64,000 bases of DNA from contig NC_030677.2 in the NCBI RefSeq assembly GCF_000004195.4, positions 44,889,142-44,953,141 on the forward strand. The letters run 5' to 3'. Below, one piece after another: positions 13,201 to 23,060 of the stretch (the stretch's first letter is position 1; every line of letters starts with the position of its first letter). Below the pieces are notes generated by a model. The model was not told the DNA's origin, searched no databases, and saw nothing but the letters and a program-made list of their open reading frames with translations. The position numbers and the translations under genes are program-made. Origin of the DNA: Xenopus tropicalis. Its lineage: Eukaryota > Chordata > Amphibia > Anura > Pipidae.

Positions 13201-16200
13201 GTTTTGTGTTTTTGATTTCATTTATTTTTTTAATGGGAACCTCAAGTAATTCCCCATAGCTGAGGAACCATGAGTGACATATTTGTTTGCACACGTGTGG
13301 TTTAGAAATGAGTCACTGTAAGCACTGCACCTCTTTTCACGTTTCTTATTAAATACTTCTAAAAATAGCCATTTCCATTAGCACAGTATGGAAAGTATGT
13401 GTGGGTGAGCTGAGCCATCACTTTGCACATGGAAACGTCTGTATTAAAGACATAAGGAAGTGCTGGACATGTAATCTTTATTGTTACTTCATTATGTGTA
13501 TTACTTGTTTCACATACATTGAGGGTGCCCTTATACAACTTATATGGGAACTGGCTCCACTTATGTAGGGTTGGAACTGACGTGTGTCCTCAGTTGCTCT
13601 GCAGCCGAGAATAGCTCAGAAATTGTCACGTGTCACCATGTTTACTTGTTATAACGCCTGGATGGCAATGATGGAGTCAAAGGGTTTATTAAACACTGTT
13701 CTATTTTCTTTCCAGTTGTGGAGCATCCTATGTATAACACTGGTATAGTAGAAGAGATGATTGTCGCCAATCCTCCTGATGTCTGCCAAGTTGTAGAGGT
13801 AACTACAGAAAGTGAAGAACAGCCATCCGTAAGAACGCAACTGTACCCTTTGCAGATCTCCCCTGTGTCTTCATTTGCTGGTTAGTATTCTAGATACTGC
13901 AGTGTGGAAATTATTGATCACCTTGCAACAGTTTTTCCTTACATATGTGTGAGTGGTCAAATGGCAAAAGATCCAATCCACCAGATAGTTTAACAAAGTG
14001 ACCCATGTGTTGCCACCATTATTTCTAAATATGCTTAGATGTAAGGATGCTGTCTTGCTGCTTTCTTTTCTCATGACAATTAAAATAGCATTCCTAGTCT
14101 TCACTGAAACCTTGCCTGCATGGTCAATTTATCAGGGGATGGCCGACTGGTTGCCTGAATTAACCAGAAACTACTACTAATAAATACATCCTGACCACTT
14201 TGATTCACTAATTAGGAGAAACTTTGGTTTTCTAGATCCTTTTAATTAGCAGTTTTTTCAACCTTGTTATTAACACCTATGGCATACAGGGCATTTTGGT
14301 CACTGATGTGATCAGGTGAAAACCAGCAGTGGCCAGACTCCCCTACTAGTCACCAGTGCAACTTGCTGGTGGTTAATCAGAGCAGAAATGTCGCTCTACA
14401 TTGTTCTTCACTTTTAACTTGTTGAATTAGACTTCGTTTTTTCCATGTTAGCTCTCCCTTTTATTTTACTTTCCATGTGGCTCACAAGTAACTCATGCAA
14501 ATATTTCTGATCTATTAGATGTTTACCTTTTGGCCTTGTTAGCAAAACTAGTTTTACTGGTCTATTTGGACGAAAGCCACCCCTGCAATAAAAATATCTC
14601 TTCATTTGTTTTTCTTCAGTAAATCTAGCTTACTATTCTTTATTTCTTTTTAATTTTAAACATATTTACAAAACCTTATTTTTTGCAGAAAGTGAAACAG
14701 ACAGCGTGCCTAGCGATGATGAACGGATGGTGAGAAACATTTCTGTAATACTGCTAGTGTTTATAAGGCAATTGTGCCAACTGCAGATTCCTCTTCACTT
14801 CTGACAAGCTTGGATTAAGAATTATGTGTATGCAGTATGTGACTAAACTCTGTACGCACTTTTTCAAGCTAGGGTGCATTCCTTGCATACAGTTACAGTG
14901 TCACAGAACAATTGTAGAAATATTGAAAAGCTGTTCTAAAACTGCAGTAGTATTTTATATTTGTATGGCTTCACAACAGTAACCTGGTAGTTCTGTATGG
15001 CAGCACCCACTGTCACTGTAAAGGCTTATGCCACATATGGCGGCGCAGGCCGAGAATCCACCCCAACATTTGAATCAGCACCTGGAGCCACTGCTTCAAC
15101 CTGGGTGCAGGCACACTGAGAGGATTTCAATTTCGAAACGCGTGGTATGCATTTTGCAACAAAATTCACTTTGTGTGCCTGCACCTGGGCTGATGCAGTG
15201 GCTATTGGTGCTAACACAGAGGAGTGCTGATTCCAGCATATGGGTGAATACTTGCCATGCATTTATCTACAAGGCAGCAGTCTAACAAGTCCCTTTATTG
15301 CACTGCTCACACAGTAGTTTCACTTTAGCACACCAAATGTTTTGCTTTTGAAGAACAAAAAATGATCCTGTAGATAACTGGTCAGGGTTTATTTGTGTAA
15401 AACCACAGTCTGTATGTGTGTGCATATGGCCAAGATTGTTTGCCTTGGGAGCGGCACTCCTAGAACAAATATAAAGGCCAAGTAGAAAGGTTTAACTTTT
15501 ATTAATGTGTGTATTTCCTCTTACAATAGATACCATTCACCAAAGCTTGTTTAGCAACCATATAAAGGACAAGGTGCTTTTATATTGCATATGAAGAATG
15601 AAAAATGTAATAGGGGGTCACATTACATGCTCCCTAGTTGCAAACTTTTATTGCTAATGAATGGACAAAAATCCCACATTTCTTTGTGAGATCTTCTGTC
15701 TCCCACAATGGCCAGAACTATTCAGGCACCCTTTCTAAAACTGATGCTTCTCCTGAGTCCCAAAGTGTCTATAGAAATAGATATAATGCTGGTGGTGTTG
15801 AGGTGCATAGTATACAGCATTTACCTTTATTATTGCAGTTGCTGTGCATGGTATGGAGGTGCGGGTGTATAGATGGACAGATCATTTTCTGATTCTAGAT
15901 AATGGCAGCACAGTGCGTTATTGTACAGAGCTCATTATCTCTCTTTGCTCTTGAGTGCAATTTTACATACTCCGTTTTACATACATACAGTTTTATATAC
16001 TCTGTTGAAAGGATACTTTACTGATATTATTCTAAAAGAACAAAATCAGTTTCTCGCATCTTTTATTCCAAAATAACTTTTTTTCTTTTTCGTTAACTTT
16101 AAGAGCCATCGACGCCAGCAGAAGATCCCTGGCAGCAAAGAATCTGTAAGAACGTCAAGCCAAAGAGCCCCTTATAATTTACCTGGCATGGCAACATTTG

Positions 16201-16412
16201 TAACCTCCAAACCAGACCTGCAGGTCACTATAAAAGAGGAGAAGTATCCCCTTCCCTACAACAGCTCGTGGCCTATATTCCCAGACAGTACACCTTATTC
16301 ACAGACGGGTGCATCCTCTTCACTAAATAGCGCTCGACAAGACCATGAAACTAGAGCTACTGTCATTAAGAAAACCTCAGATGTTGCTCAGCCAAGGCTG
16401 AAAACTTGCTAA
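1183..16412 (+). CDS. irf2: Interferon regulatory factor 2, complete coding region in 8 exons
   Basis: Spliced coding exons are 1183-1269, 6717-6816, 8853-9029, 10276-10322, 11632-11749, 13716-13880, 14689-14729 and 16104-16412. They sum to 1044 nt (347 codons plus stop; human IRF2 has 349 residues), every intron is GT-AG and all phases join. IRF2 is a nuclear factor that binds interferon-stimulated response elements, usually antagonising IRF1. The N-terminal winged-helix domain (residues 1-113) holds all the family tryptophans (W11, W26, W38, W46, W58, W77) and the recognition-helix stretch around N80, R82, C83, N86 and S87. A lysine-rich linker follows, then a poorly conserved middle and a conserved C-terminal repression region ending in L-K-T-C. 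The start is the [11 protein letters not shown] start known from mammals, with no upstream in-frame extension in the exon. The non-coding first exon and promoter lie left of the window. Identification is near certain. Confidence 0.97.
1777..1792. repeat. L1 target-site duplication, left copy
   Basis: 16 bp, catactgctattttct, repeated with one change at 2968-2983. The pair delimits the L1 insertion. Confidence 0.85.
1793..2967 (-). mobile_element. 5'-truncated L1-type LINE fragment
   Basis: On the minus strand 2905-2150 is an open frame of 251 residues resembling the C-terminal end of L1-clade reverse transcriptase proteins. It has [13 protein letters not shown], then [19 protein letters not shown] with the Cys/His spacing typical of that tail, then [17 protein letters not shown]. 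The 3' end of the element (plus-strand 1793-1800) is T-rich. It is flanked by a 16-bp target-site duplication, catactgctattttct at 1777-1792 and catACCgctattttct at 2968-2983, differing at one base. The upstream endonuclease and polymerase parts are absent. It lies in irf2 intron 1, antisense to the gene. Confidence 0.9.
2968..2983. repeat. L1 target-site duplication, right copy
   Basis: Matches 1777-1792 at 15 of 16 positions (T to C at the sixth base). Confidence 0.85.
3923..4395. mobile_element. Fold-back MITE with AGGGC...GCCCT ends
   Basis: The left end agggccatggcacatgggg and right end ttgcccttaa carry the terminal motif shared with the elements at 8597, 56291 and 59060. Inside, 4190-4240 (actgctccgataaggc...) pairs with 4285-4345 (ccagtgaaaagcc...). 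It abuts the T2-like element that follows. The boundaries are approximate. Confidence 0.6.
4397..4740. mobile_element. T2/Kolobok-like palindromic MITE
   Basis: It begins ttaaaggaaaagtaacacta and ends ttagtattactttttattta, which are inverted copies. The arms also share aatgctttattagaaaata and cattcaaaatactaaatgg in inverted form. TTAA at the left boundary fits the TTAA target of this family. It lies in irf2 intron 1. Confidence 0.75.
5645..5800. mobile_element. Fragment of a GGCCATACACG-family MITE
   Basis: The segment with ccatgtagatcagttgttta and gatcgggcaggtt resembles 12110-12170, which also has accatggggatcagttgttt. There are no clear ends. Low-confidence fragment in irf2 intron 1. Confidence 0.4.
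6717..6816 (+). CDS. irf2: irf2 second coding exon
   Basis: The acceptor is ctacttttcag and the donor is acacag|gtattg. It codes residues 30-62 plus one base of G63, from [17 protein letters not shown] to FRNWAIHT, which is the core of the IRF DNA-binding domain with W38, H40, W46 and W58. The preceding intron is about 5.4 kb and carries an L1 and two fold-back elements. Confidence 0.96.
7188..7613. mobile_element. T2-like MITE, ends GGGGCTGTTCACC / GGTTAACAACTCC
   Basis: A common Xenopus interspersed element. It has ggggctgttcacc at the left, ctgagacaatttgcaattgg, a tract tggggtcagtgacccccg, then agttgcttagaattagacat and agcttaaaggttaacaact at the right. A copy in the opposite orientation is at 20021-20431. 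It lies in irf2 intron 2. Confidence 0.8.
7731..7988. mobile_element. Palindromic MITE, ACAGGTATAGGG ends
   Basis: The left end acaggtatagggtctgttat and the right end ggataacaggtcctttacat are inverted copies. Further in are ttatccagaaagctctga and taagcattctggataacag. Related pieces occur at 49645-49848 and 51029-51127. It lies in irf2 intron 2. Confidence 0.75.
8007..8320. mobile_element. Fold-back MITE, GGCCATACACG ends
   Basis: The left end aaagctggccatacacgtgg is inverted at the right as gcgtgtatggccaccttaag. The interior has paired segments (gaggtagaaacaataggatt with aatcggcagg; gatcggcgagtcggccgata with tatcggtcgactcgccgac). Family members: 12054-12170, 28935-29092. Confidence 0.75.
8597..8749. 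mobile_element. Fold-back MITE, AGGGCT...AGCCCT ends
   Basis: It runs from agggctgtgattttgggg to gtctgccacagccct. Inside are the diagnostic catcccaccggcgatttaca, ctcgccggttggatggca and gcgggcgactag. It shares these blocks with 56291-56513 and 59060-59272. It lies in irf2 intron 2, about 100 bp before exon 3's poly-T tract. Confidence 0.75.
8853..9029 (+). CDS. irf2: irf2 third coding exon
   Basis: A poly-T tract (8829-8848) precedes the acceptor gaag|gg. The donor is aaaagag|gtacg. It codes residues 63-121: the rest of the winged helix, including W77 and the recognition helix (K78, N80, R82, C83, N86, S87), followed by NNAFRVYRM, the last strand of the domain. Confidence 0.96.
9316..9714. 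mobile_element. Fold-back MITE, GGCTAATGCCAGA ends
   Basis: The left end ggctaatgccagatatggc is inverted at the right as gccacgtctggcatcagcc. The subterminal regions also pair (gtattttctccgcc... with ...agaaaatacgcaac). The ends resemble the element at 29574-29786. It lies in irf2 intron 3. Confidence 0.75.
10276..10322 (+). CDS. irf2: irf2 fourth coding exon, lysine-rich linker
   Basis: A 47-nt exon between ctgttatag and gtaaaatc. It codes residues 122-137 ([16 protein letters not shown]), matching the basic linker after the DNA-binding domain of mammalian IRF2. IKLE around K134 fits the SUMO consensus. It ends in phase 0. Confidence 0.93.
11066..11575. mobile_element. Harbinger-like palindromic MITE, GGGGC...GCCCC
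   Basis: A 510-bp near-palindrome. The left ggggcacatttactaagcca pairs with the right tagtaaatgtgcccc. The arms are full of alternating gcgattttttcgg and aaaaatcgc-type blocks, and a central gttaaaacttgcgcgaaa inverts to ttcgcgcaagttttaacg. A second family member is at 60315-60899 with flanking TTA duplications. Assignment to Harbinger rests on the 3-bp TTA target seen there. It ends 56 bp before irf2 exon 11632-11749. Confidence 0.75.
11632..11749 (+). CDS. irf2: irf2 fifth coding exon
   Basis: The acceptor is ttttgtacag and the donor is ttttag|gtaagt. It codes residues 138-176 plus one base. Only the end ([11 protein letters not shown]) is strongly like mammalian IRF2; K166 sits in an IKAE SUMO-type motif at the same number as in human. 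A fold-back transposon ends only 56 bp upstream. Confidence 0.94.
12054..12180. mobile_element. Partial GGCCATACACG-family MITE
   Basis: It starts ttggccatacatgcaccgat and continues with tttcgtaccatggggatcag. The right end cannot be placed; a possible distal part with cgaacgttag-type sequence (cctaacgttcgtcggaag) and gaacgtgtatgggcac lies at 12297-12345. It lies in irf2 intron 5. Confidence 0.5.
12350..13700. other. irf2: irf2 intron 5, right part
   Basis: No repeat family or conserved block that I can name. It is AT-rich and ordinary in composition. Confidence 0.6.
13716..13880 (+). CDS. irf2: irf2 sixth coding exon
   Basis: The acceptor is tttctttccag and the donor is ttgctg|gttagt. It codes residues 177-231, including [18 protein letters not shown] and [11 protein letters not shown], both recognisable from mammalian IRF2. 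The first half ([13 protein letters not shown]) is divergent. Confidence 0.95.
14689..14729 (+). CDS. irf2: irf2 seventh coding exon, small
   Basis: A 41-nt exon with acceptor attttttgcag and donor cggatg|gtgaga. It codes residues 232-245 ([14 protein letters not shown]), acidic and serine-rich, equivalent to the human SETTDSVPSDEES segment. Confidence 0.92.
14730..16103. other. irf2: irf2 intron 7
   Basis: A weak inverted pair occurs around 15080-15125 (acctggagccactgcttcaa, acctgggtgcaggc) and 15168-15215 (gcctgcacctgggctg, tgcagtggctattgg), suggesting a short fold-back element. Otherwise nothing recognisable. Confidence 0.5.
16104..16412 (+). CDS. irf2: irf2 last coding exon with stop codon
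   Basis: The acceptor is gttaactttaag at 16103. It codes residues 246-347 and the stop TAA at 16410-16412. It contains the conserved [21 protein letters not shown] block (K289 in a SUMO-type IKEE motif) and the C-terminal repression segment [13 protein letters not shown] ending LKTC. Confidence 0.95.
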   Translation, partial: SHRRQQKIPGSKESVRTSSQRAPYNLPGMATFVTSKPDLQVTIKEEKYPLPYNSSWPIFPDSTPYSQTGASSSLNSARQDHETRATVIKKTSDVAQPRLKTC

Positions 16413-17385
16413 GGCCACGTTGCAAATTTGTATCAATATATAGGATGGGAACAAATATTGTGGAAAACGTTGGATTTGATGTGGTTGGAGCCTTTAAGAT
16501 GTTGGAGAACCAAAGGAAAGGATTCAATATTCAAGCATAGCTATGGACAGCTCATTGTAGCAGAGGATTTATCTCAGGATTGGGCCATGGAACGGTCTAA
16601 GAGATTCTAAAAAGAAAATAAATGATTAAAGCTGGACCAACTTCCATTATGGGGAAGGTCAAGGCTGAGGAAATGCAACAAGGCCTTTGGACAAATAAAA
16701 TGTGAAACTGCTAGAACATTATCCTTTTTTATTTTAAGAAAATCTGTGCTGTAAATATGTATATTTTATACGTGAGTTCTAGCAATCTGCTTGTGCACCT
16801 CACAAACAAGCACTGGCACAACAAGGCGGCCTTCTTTTGTACTGCTGTAAATGGAATTCAGGCCGAACCCAGCTACCCCTGTCCTTTCGCTCAAAACATG
16901 AATTTCACTGAAAGTGGTTAAACTGAAACTCTGGCTTTTGCACCTCTGACTGAAATGATGAATTAATAAGTAACCTTTATTAATAACAGGGCTTTGTATT
17001 CTAACCTTGCTTCGCTCACAACCAAGGTACAAATAGGAATTTCTATCAGCCCCAAGACTTGAGAGTTAATATAAATAGAATTATGCAGACATATAATGAC
17101 CAGACTATAACTATTAACTCCCAGAGCTAGCTTTTTTATTTTTTTATACGGGGGTATTTTATTTGAGGCAAAAATCCAAAGTTAACATAATTATTTTCTA
17201 TTTTTTTTATACAGCAAATTTATTATATGATTCAGTTTCCTGTTTGTCAGCAAAACTGTTGTGGCACATTTTCGTAGGTCTTTTGTTTCCTAACATGAAA
17301 CTGATATATTAATCTATTATGTAGAAAGCAAATTTATTATTATTATCCTGTGGATTGACAAATAAATAGTCATTGCAGTTTTATC
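16413..17385 (+). other. irf2: irf2 3' UTR (end approximate)
   Basis: Non-coding sequence after the irf2 stop. AATAAA hexamers occur at 16617-16622, 16694-16699 and 17361-17366. The last would give a UTR of about 1 kb; the earlier two would give short alternative forms. The exact cleavage site cannot be read from sequence alone. Confidence 0.6.
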
Positions 17386-18333
17386 TGTAATCTTTCTCTG
17401 GCTGCAGTGGTTGTCTTTTTCAGACGGATGAGGATGGAGAGCTGTTTCTTTCGCAGGTGAAGAACTTTTTGTGATGGGTATGTGACACACTATTCTGCAG
17501 CTCTTTGAACTGTTACTTTTGCTCTTATAATTACCAACAGCACTATGGCCATCTCTGTATTACTTTTCCTTCTTTTCTTGCTAGCAGAACCACCCTTTCT
17601 ATTACTGAAATCTTACTGCCCCCATTTCCTCAAGACTATATAGCCACCACAGAGCTGTCAGCTTTGTAGCCAGCTGGAGCATATAATCCGGCCTTGTTGC
17701 TATACTACTATTGGTTTAGACAACACTTATAATGCACATCTGGCCTTTCACACTTGCATGTTCTACTGAGCCTTCCTGATCTACCGCTCTTAATTTGTGA
17801 ATTGGTCACAAATTATTGCTTTGTCTCTTCTTGTGTAGTGTCACACACTGCTGGTGGATATTGGTGCTAAAATGCACATCACTGCACTACTGGCCAATTT
17901 TGCACACATTTCTGGAGTGATTTTAGTCCATTCTTCCAGACCGTTTTGTTCCAAGTTGATGCAGAGACCCTGCTGCCTAAAAATAGGCATCTAGTTAAAT
18001 AGAATGGATGTGCAAAATACACCAAAGGAACCTACTTCAATCTGCTATAAATCATAAATATACAAATTTGGAAATGCAAATGAATCTTTAGGAGCGTTAA
18101 TTTTTTGTCATTATATTTGTAGTGATTTATTAGCCCAGAGATGTGGGATAAGAACAGAACTTAATAAACTAAAAATGAGATTGGAATATAGTAGGCATGC
18201 ACTGAATTTTGTGCTTTAGTATTTGGCCAAATCCCTGAATATTTGGGTATGCTGAATACTGAACCAAACCCAGAAGCGAAAGCTTGGGTTGAAAATAGCA
18301 AGGAAATTGCAGTGTGCTCAGATGTAAAAAGTG

Positions 18334-18572
18334 TAGGTGAGCCACACAAGCATGAAGAAAATTATTTAGGATTGGCTATCTGGGAACCCCATGTGGTCAG
18401 CTGGCCTACAAGGAGGCTCTGCCTTGAGTAAAACTGTGTCTCTGTGCTTCTTAAACTTGCCTCCAAGCCAGAAATGTAAAAATAGGCACCTGCTTTGAGG
18501 CCACTGAGAGCAACATCAAAGGGGTTGATGAGCTCAGGGCGTTGCTCCTGAGCCACAGATTGGGGATCGCTG
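18334..18572. mobile_element. hAT-like MITE, left end missing
   Basis: It shares agtgtaggtgagccacaca, gcctccaagccagaaatgta, gcacctgctttgaggccact and the right end attggggatcgctg with the three fuller copies at 53093, 59516 and 61727. The usual left terminus (CAGGGATCCCC) is absent. It is preceded by a fragment of another frog repeat (gcactgaattttgtgcttta / gccaaatccctgaat) at about 18195-18300. Confidence 0.7.
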
Positions 18573-18599
18573 ATCTAGAGACAGTCTACTAAAGACAGT

Positions 18600-20020
18600 G
18601 TACTATCCAACTCAAGAGAAAACAGCATTAGATGGGCAATGCAAAGTATTTACACAGTCATAAGGCACCGCAGCCTCCAGTCTTTTCATAATTAATGTTC
18701 TTCATTGTGCATGGCTCCATAGGGACATCTCATAACAGTAGTTAAGGCAACAAACCACACAATAGGTGAAGACTTTAGCCAGGCTGAAATAGGAGAAGAA
18801 ACTACATAGGCAATTTAGAAAGTGGGAGCCGCAGGCCTTGATGGGCCCCTATTAATATTGGTTTGGTATATTGAAAAAGGTGGACAGCACCACTTTATAG
18901 CATAGGTCCCTAAAGGGGGGGGGGGGGGGGTGTAGCTTCCCACACTGTACTGGTCCCCCCTAGCTCAGAGCTGTGCCTGGGGGCTCAGACAGAAGGGCAG
19001 CTAGAAGATTTGGTGATCACTTATTTGCTTCCCTAGGGCTGTGCAGCACTGCACAATATGTAGGTTGAAATACTGGTTAATAATAATTATGGGCCTTCGC
19101 CAAAAGTTGTATCTAAAAGGCTGAACAAAGTCTGAAAAATACTAATATTACAGAACTAGCATTATTTATCCTCTCCCGGATCCCCTTTTATTTGCCCTTT
19201 ACAGTTATAAATAATAAGAATGCACCAAATGCAGGATGAAATAAGTCTGTCTGCCATTATTCCGCAGAACCCAAACCATCACAGCGAGTGAGTTTAAAAC
19301 ACTGACAGCTGCAGGTGACATGTTTGGAAAGTTCTATGAATGTAAATGAGCACTATTTTTGGGCTATGGAAGATTCGTATTGATCCAGATTAATAAAATC
19401 ATGGATTCAGTGCATGCTGGATACTTAATGTATAATATAACAGTGATTGAAGCCAACTTCTTGCACCCCTGCCTCACACACCTGCAATATTTTCATTTCT
19501 CAGCGTTACTGTAAACATCAACCTCCACAACAGGAACAGAAACTTCTACAGTATTCTATAACGGATCAGGAACATTTACCTCTGAAACTCATTTAACCCT
19601 ATACTGCACAGCCGAGGAGCCAGTACTGCACTCCCACAGCTTTCTCACTCTGCGCCTTCTTATTCAGCAAATGTATATGGTGCCTGATAGCAATGAACTG
19701 CAGGGACAGTATCTGCAACATCTACAGACATATATTTCTCTCTATTTATAATAAGGGACATATATGTTATATGTAGTTAGAGACAGAACACCATCTATTT
19801 AAAGGTAATACAAATACAAATTAGAAACAGAATGAAATAGAAAGCTACTGAAAAAAGCCGTTCGGTGAGGAGTTCTGTTTGTATGCAATACTTCTATGAA
19901 AATGAGTGGCCCCTATAAAGTAGGGTTACCAGATCACATGAAAATCCAGCTAGAATAGTGTCAAGGATTGCAGTTTAAATGCAGCCCTGCAACATGCATT
20001 ATTAGACAGGTCCCTGAATT
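18600..20020. other. Intergenic sequence without recognised features
   Basis: It contains a poly-G tract at 18917-18930 and is otherwise unremarkable. No coding exon with splice signals was recognised. Confidence 0.5.
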
Positions 20021-20431
20021 TTAAAGTAGTTCACCTTAACTTTAAATATTTTATAGAATGGCCAATTCTAATCAACTTTTGAATTATTTGCCTTCTATCT
20101 ATTTCCAGCTTTCAAATGGGGGTCACTGACCCCATCAGCCATAAAACTATTGCTCTGTGAGGCTACAATTTTATTGTTACCTTTTATTACTGATCTTTCT
20201 ATTCAGCTGCTCTACTATTCATATATCAGACATTCTCTCACTCTCTGGTTACTAAGGTAAACTGGACCCTAGCAACCAGATCACTGCAGAAATTCCAAAC
20301 TAGAGAACCGTGGAACAAAATGTAAGATAATTAAAAGCTACCAAAAATAAAAAATGAAGACCGGTTGCAAATTGTCTAAAAATTGCACTACATCATACTA
20401 AAAGTTAATTTAAAGGTGAGCAACCCCTTAA
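20021..20431. mobile_element. T2-like MITE, opposite orientation to 7188-7613
   Basis: It is bounded by TTAA at 20021-20024 and 20428-20431. It has gtagttcacctt at the left, tcaaatgggggtcactgacc, a cagcagc-poor centre, ggttgcaaattgtct, then aatttaaaggtgagcaaccc at the right. The reverse complement matches the element in irf2 intron 2. Confidence 0.8.
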
Positions 20432-21779
20432 AGTGATCGGGTGAACCTACTCTAAAGTGAAATAAGTATGCACCGTGATGCAATATTTAAATATGCAAAA
20501 ACACAACATGTCATGTTAAAAAGAAAATATACCCCCATTTTTGACATTTTTTTTTTTTAGATCATTCCGTTGGGTTTATGTAGAAAAGAGTATATTTGTT
20601 TTACACAAACCTACCTGATTCCTCAGGTTATAGGATACCAAAACTTCAATAAGCTATTTCCCAAGTTCCTTATGCTGGAATGAAACTCCTCCCTCGCTTG
20701 TAAAGTGATGGATTCTAGGACTTGAATTTTCCATGGTGGCTGATGTACAGATTTTCTGGAAAGCAGAGGGACTTCATTCCCAGAATCCATCCCTTCCCAA
20801 TAGCACAAGATAAGGGTTGGGTTGCATTGCAGAGAGACTGTGGGAGGTGGGAACTGGCAAACACACACACAGGCTTTTATGGTTTCCTGTCAGTCTGTGG
20901 AATCAGATATGTCTGTGCAAAAATGAATACATTTATATTTCTGGCAGCTGAGATAGCGTTTATGCACCTTTCTACATAAGTCCAGCTGAATAAGCCCATG
21001 TCAAAATAAGCAGTATAATTTTCCTTTAACCATTTCGCCTGATTATTGCTCATAACAGGAGTTAAAAAAAAATAAACACAACACGTGAGCAGCTGGCTGG
21101 GTTAGTATGTGGAGCCTTCCCCTCTCTGCTGGTTTCAGTAGGTTCCCACTTCCTGACTTCAGACTGCTCTGCCTCCTCTAGTTTAATATTCTATATATCA
21201 TTGTGTGTATTCAAAGTCAGACATGTCAGGTCTCATGTGAGTAGGGGGGTATTTATATATAGGCCTGTGCCTAGGGCAGCAAATTTAGGGGGATGACCCT
21301 GGGATGCCTATATAATCAAGGGAAAATGTTTTTTAAAGAATAAGAAACTTCCCATGAAACCTATAAAATCCGGTGGTGGTGCTGGGGGGAAGGTGAGAGT
21401 GTACAGGGCAAGCGAAGACGGGGTGCAGTGTGTATTACGTCACTTCCACAACCTATGGGGCATTTAGATCCAGTGCCTAGAGTAATACCAGACCGACATA
21501 CAGCTCTGCACTTGGAAGCAGCTTCTTGTTTGGAGCACAGGGTGTAATACTATAATACTGTAATACTGTAATACTATAATTGTATAGTATGTACCCCACA
21601 AAGGCTTGCAGCTGCAACTAAAGCCTAAGGTATTCCTCCAGTGGGTAAATATTTATCATCAGATGTCTGCTTCTTGGTTTATTTACATTTTGTGGTACAG
21701 TAAAAAATATTTTGCAACTAAGTATTTTGTGTAAATCTAATGGGAGAAATCCCAGTTAAATCTTTTTTAATTCCAGGGT

Positions 21780-22180
21780 GCAACACAACAAGATATGGCA
21801 AAGTCAAAGGGGGTACCGTTATGGAAATATAACAGTTGTTTGAGGTAAGTAGGTAAGATTTATTAGACACGTATGTGGGTTCTGAACAAAGCCAGAGTCA
21901 GAACAACAGAACAAAGACAGCACTGGGTTTTTATAGGCTTTGTAACATGGTAGCATGCGACATAATTGCATATGAGTATGGGTGTTACCAATTTGAACAA
22001 AGAACTGTTCTTATGCCACAACAGGTGGCACAGCCCTCAAGGCCAAACCAAGGCCAGCTTGCATCCATCCAAGTCAGGGTACAATAACACAGTACATAGG
22101 TGATAAGACCTGCTTTAGAGCTTTAACTCCATTGGTACCAGAATGAAGGGTAATATGAATTGCTTCACTACATCCTTCAT
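21780..22180 (-). mobile_element. Possible solo LTR of an endogenous retrovirus-like element
   Basis: On the minus strand a TATAAAAA box (plus 21928-21935) is followed about 65 bp downstream by AATAAA (plus 21859-21864) and then by a U5-like end with ggtaccccctttgactttgc. That order (TATA, short R, polyadenylation signal, U5) is what an LTR shows. No internal coding region, primer-binding site or second LTR is seen nearby. The ends are approximate and I could not fix a target duplication. Confidence 0.5.
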
Positions 22181-22199
22181 GGACCACTGAAGGGGGGCA

Positions 22200-23060
22200 T
22201 AGGAAATCTGCCTACACAGAATTTATTCTTTATCAGTACTGATGCAATGCACTGTACAAGCAGTTTAAACGGTGCATATACTAGTGATCTAGTTCAAATG
22301 TCAGGGTCACTTTCTAATGATTGCTCCTGACTGCGGACTAAAGTAGAACTATTACCCCCAAAAGTTTTATAATAAAGCACTTTTCAATATATAAGTCTAA
22401 CAACTGCTACAATATCTAGCTACACAGCAAATTAAATTGTAATGGGTCTTCCCCTTTCAATTGGATCAGTAAAGCAGCCACTTTTATATCTCGTATTAGT
22501 AGTACCAAGCATAAGTCCAGAAAAGCCTGTATTAACTGAATAATTCCACATTTTAGAATTCATCTGATTCATTCAAGATCCAAACAGGTAAAATCTCCTG
22601 ATTTGTTAAGACAAATTCCCTTCCCTGGCAGAGCAGCAGTTACTGAAATATTTCTGCTGTAAAGCAGCAGGTGTTTTTTTTACGTCTTAAAATCAATTGG
22701 AAACCCAGTGATGTGATTGTTATATCCAGTGAGAAGCACGTTTGGCACAAAAGACAAAATGTTATACTCTGATACCTTTGCCAGGAGGACATGTTAATAT
22801 TTCCCAGGATGGAGCTCCCTCTTGTGGAATATCATGCTACTGCTATTTATTACATTTCTGGTATTAGTAATTTCTAGTGAGACATCTAGTGGTACATACA
22901 AAATATAAAACTCAATAGACAGGAGATATAAACTGGCTCTAATCACAAGCTGAAAATGAATGGCAAACAAGGTCACACATCTATATGAAGGGTCTTACAC
23001 ATAGGAGGACAAGGAAGGAAAACTGTATATATAACAGAGTGTGGTTGTTGTATGTCTATG
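22200..23060. other. Intergenic sequence without recognised features
   Basis: Nothing that I recognise; AT-rich single-copy-looking sequence. Confidence 0.4.
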
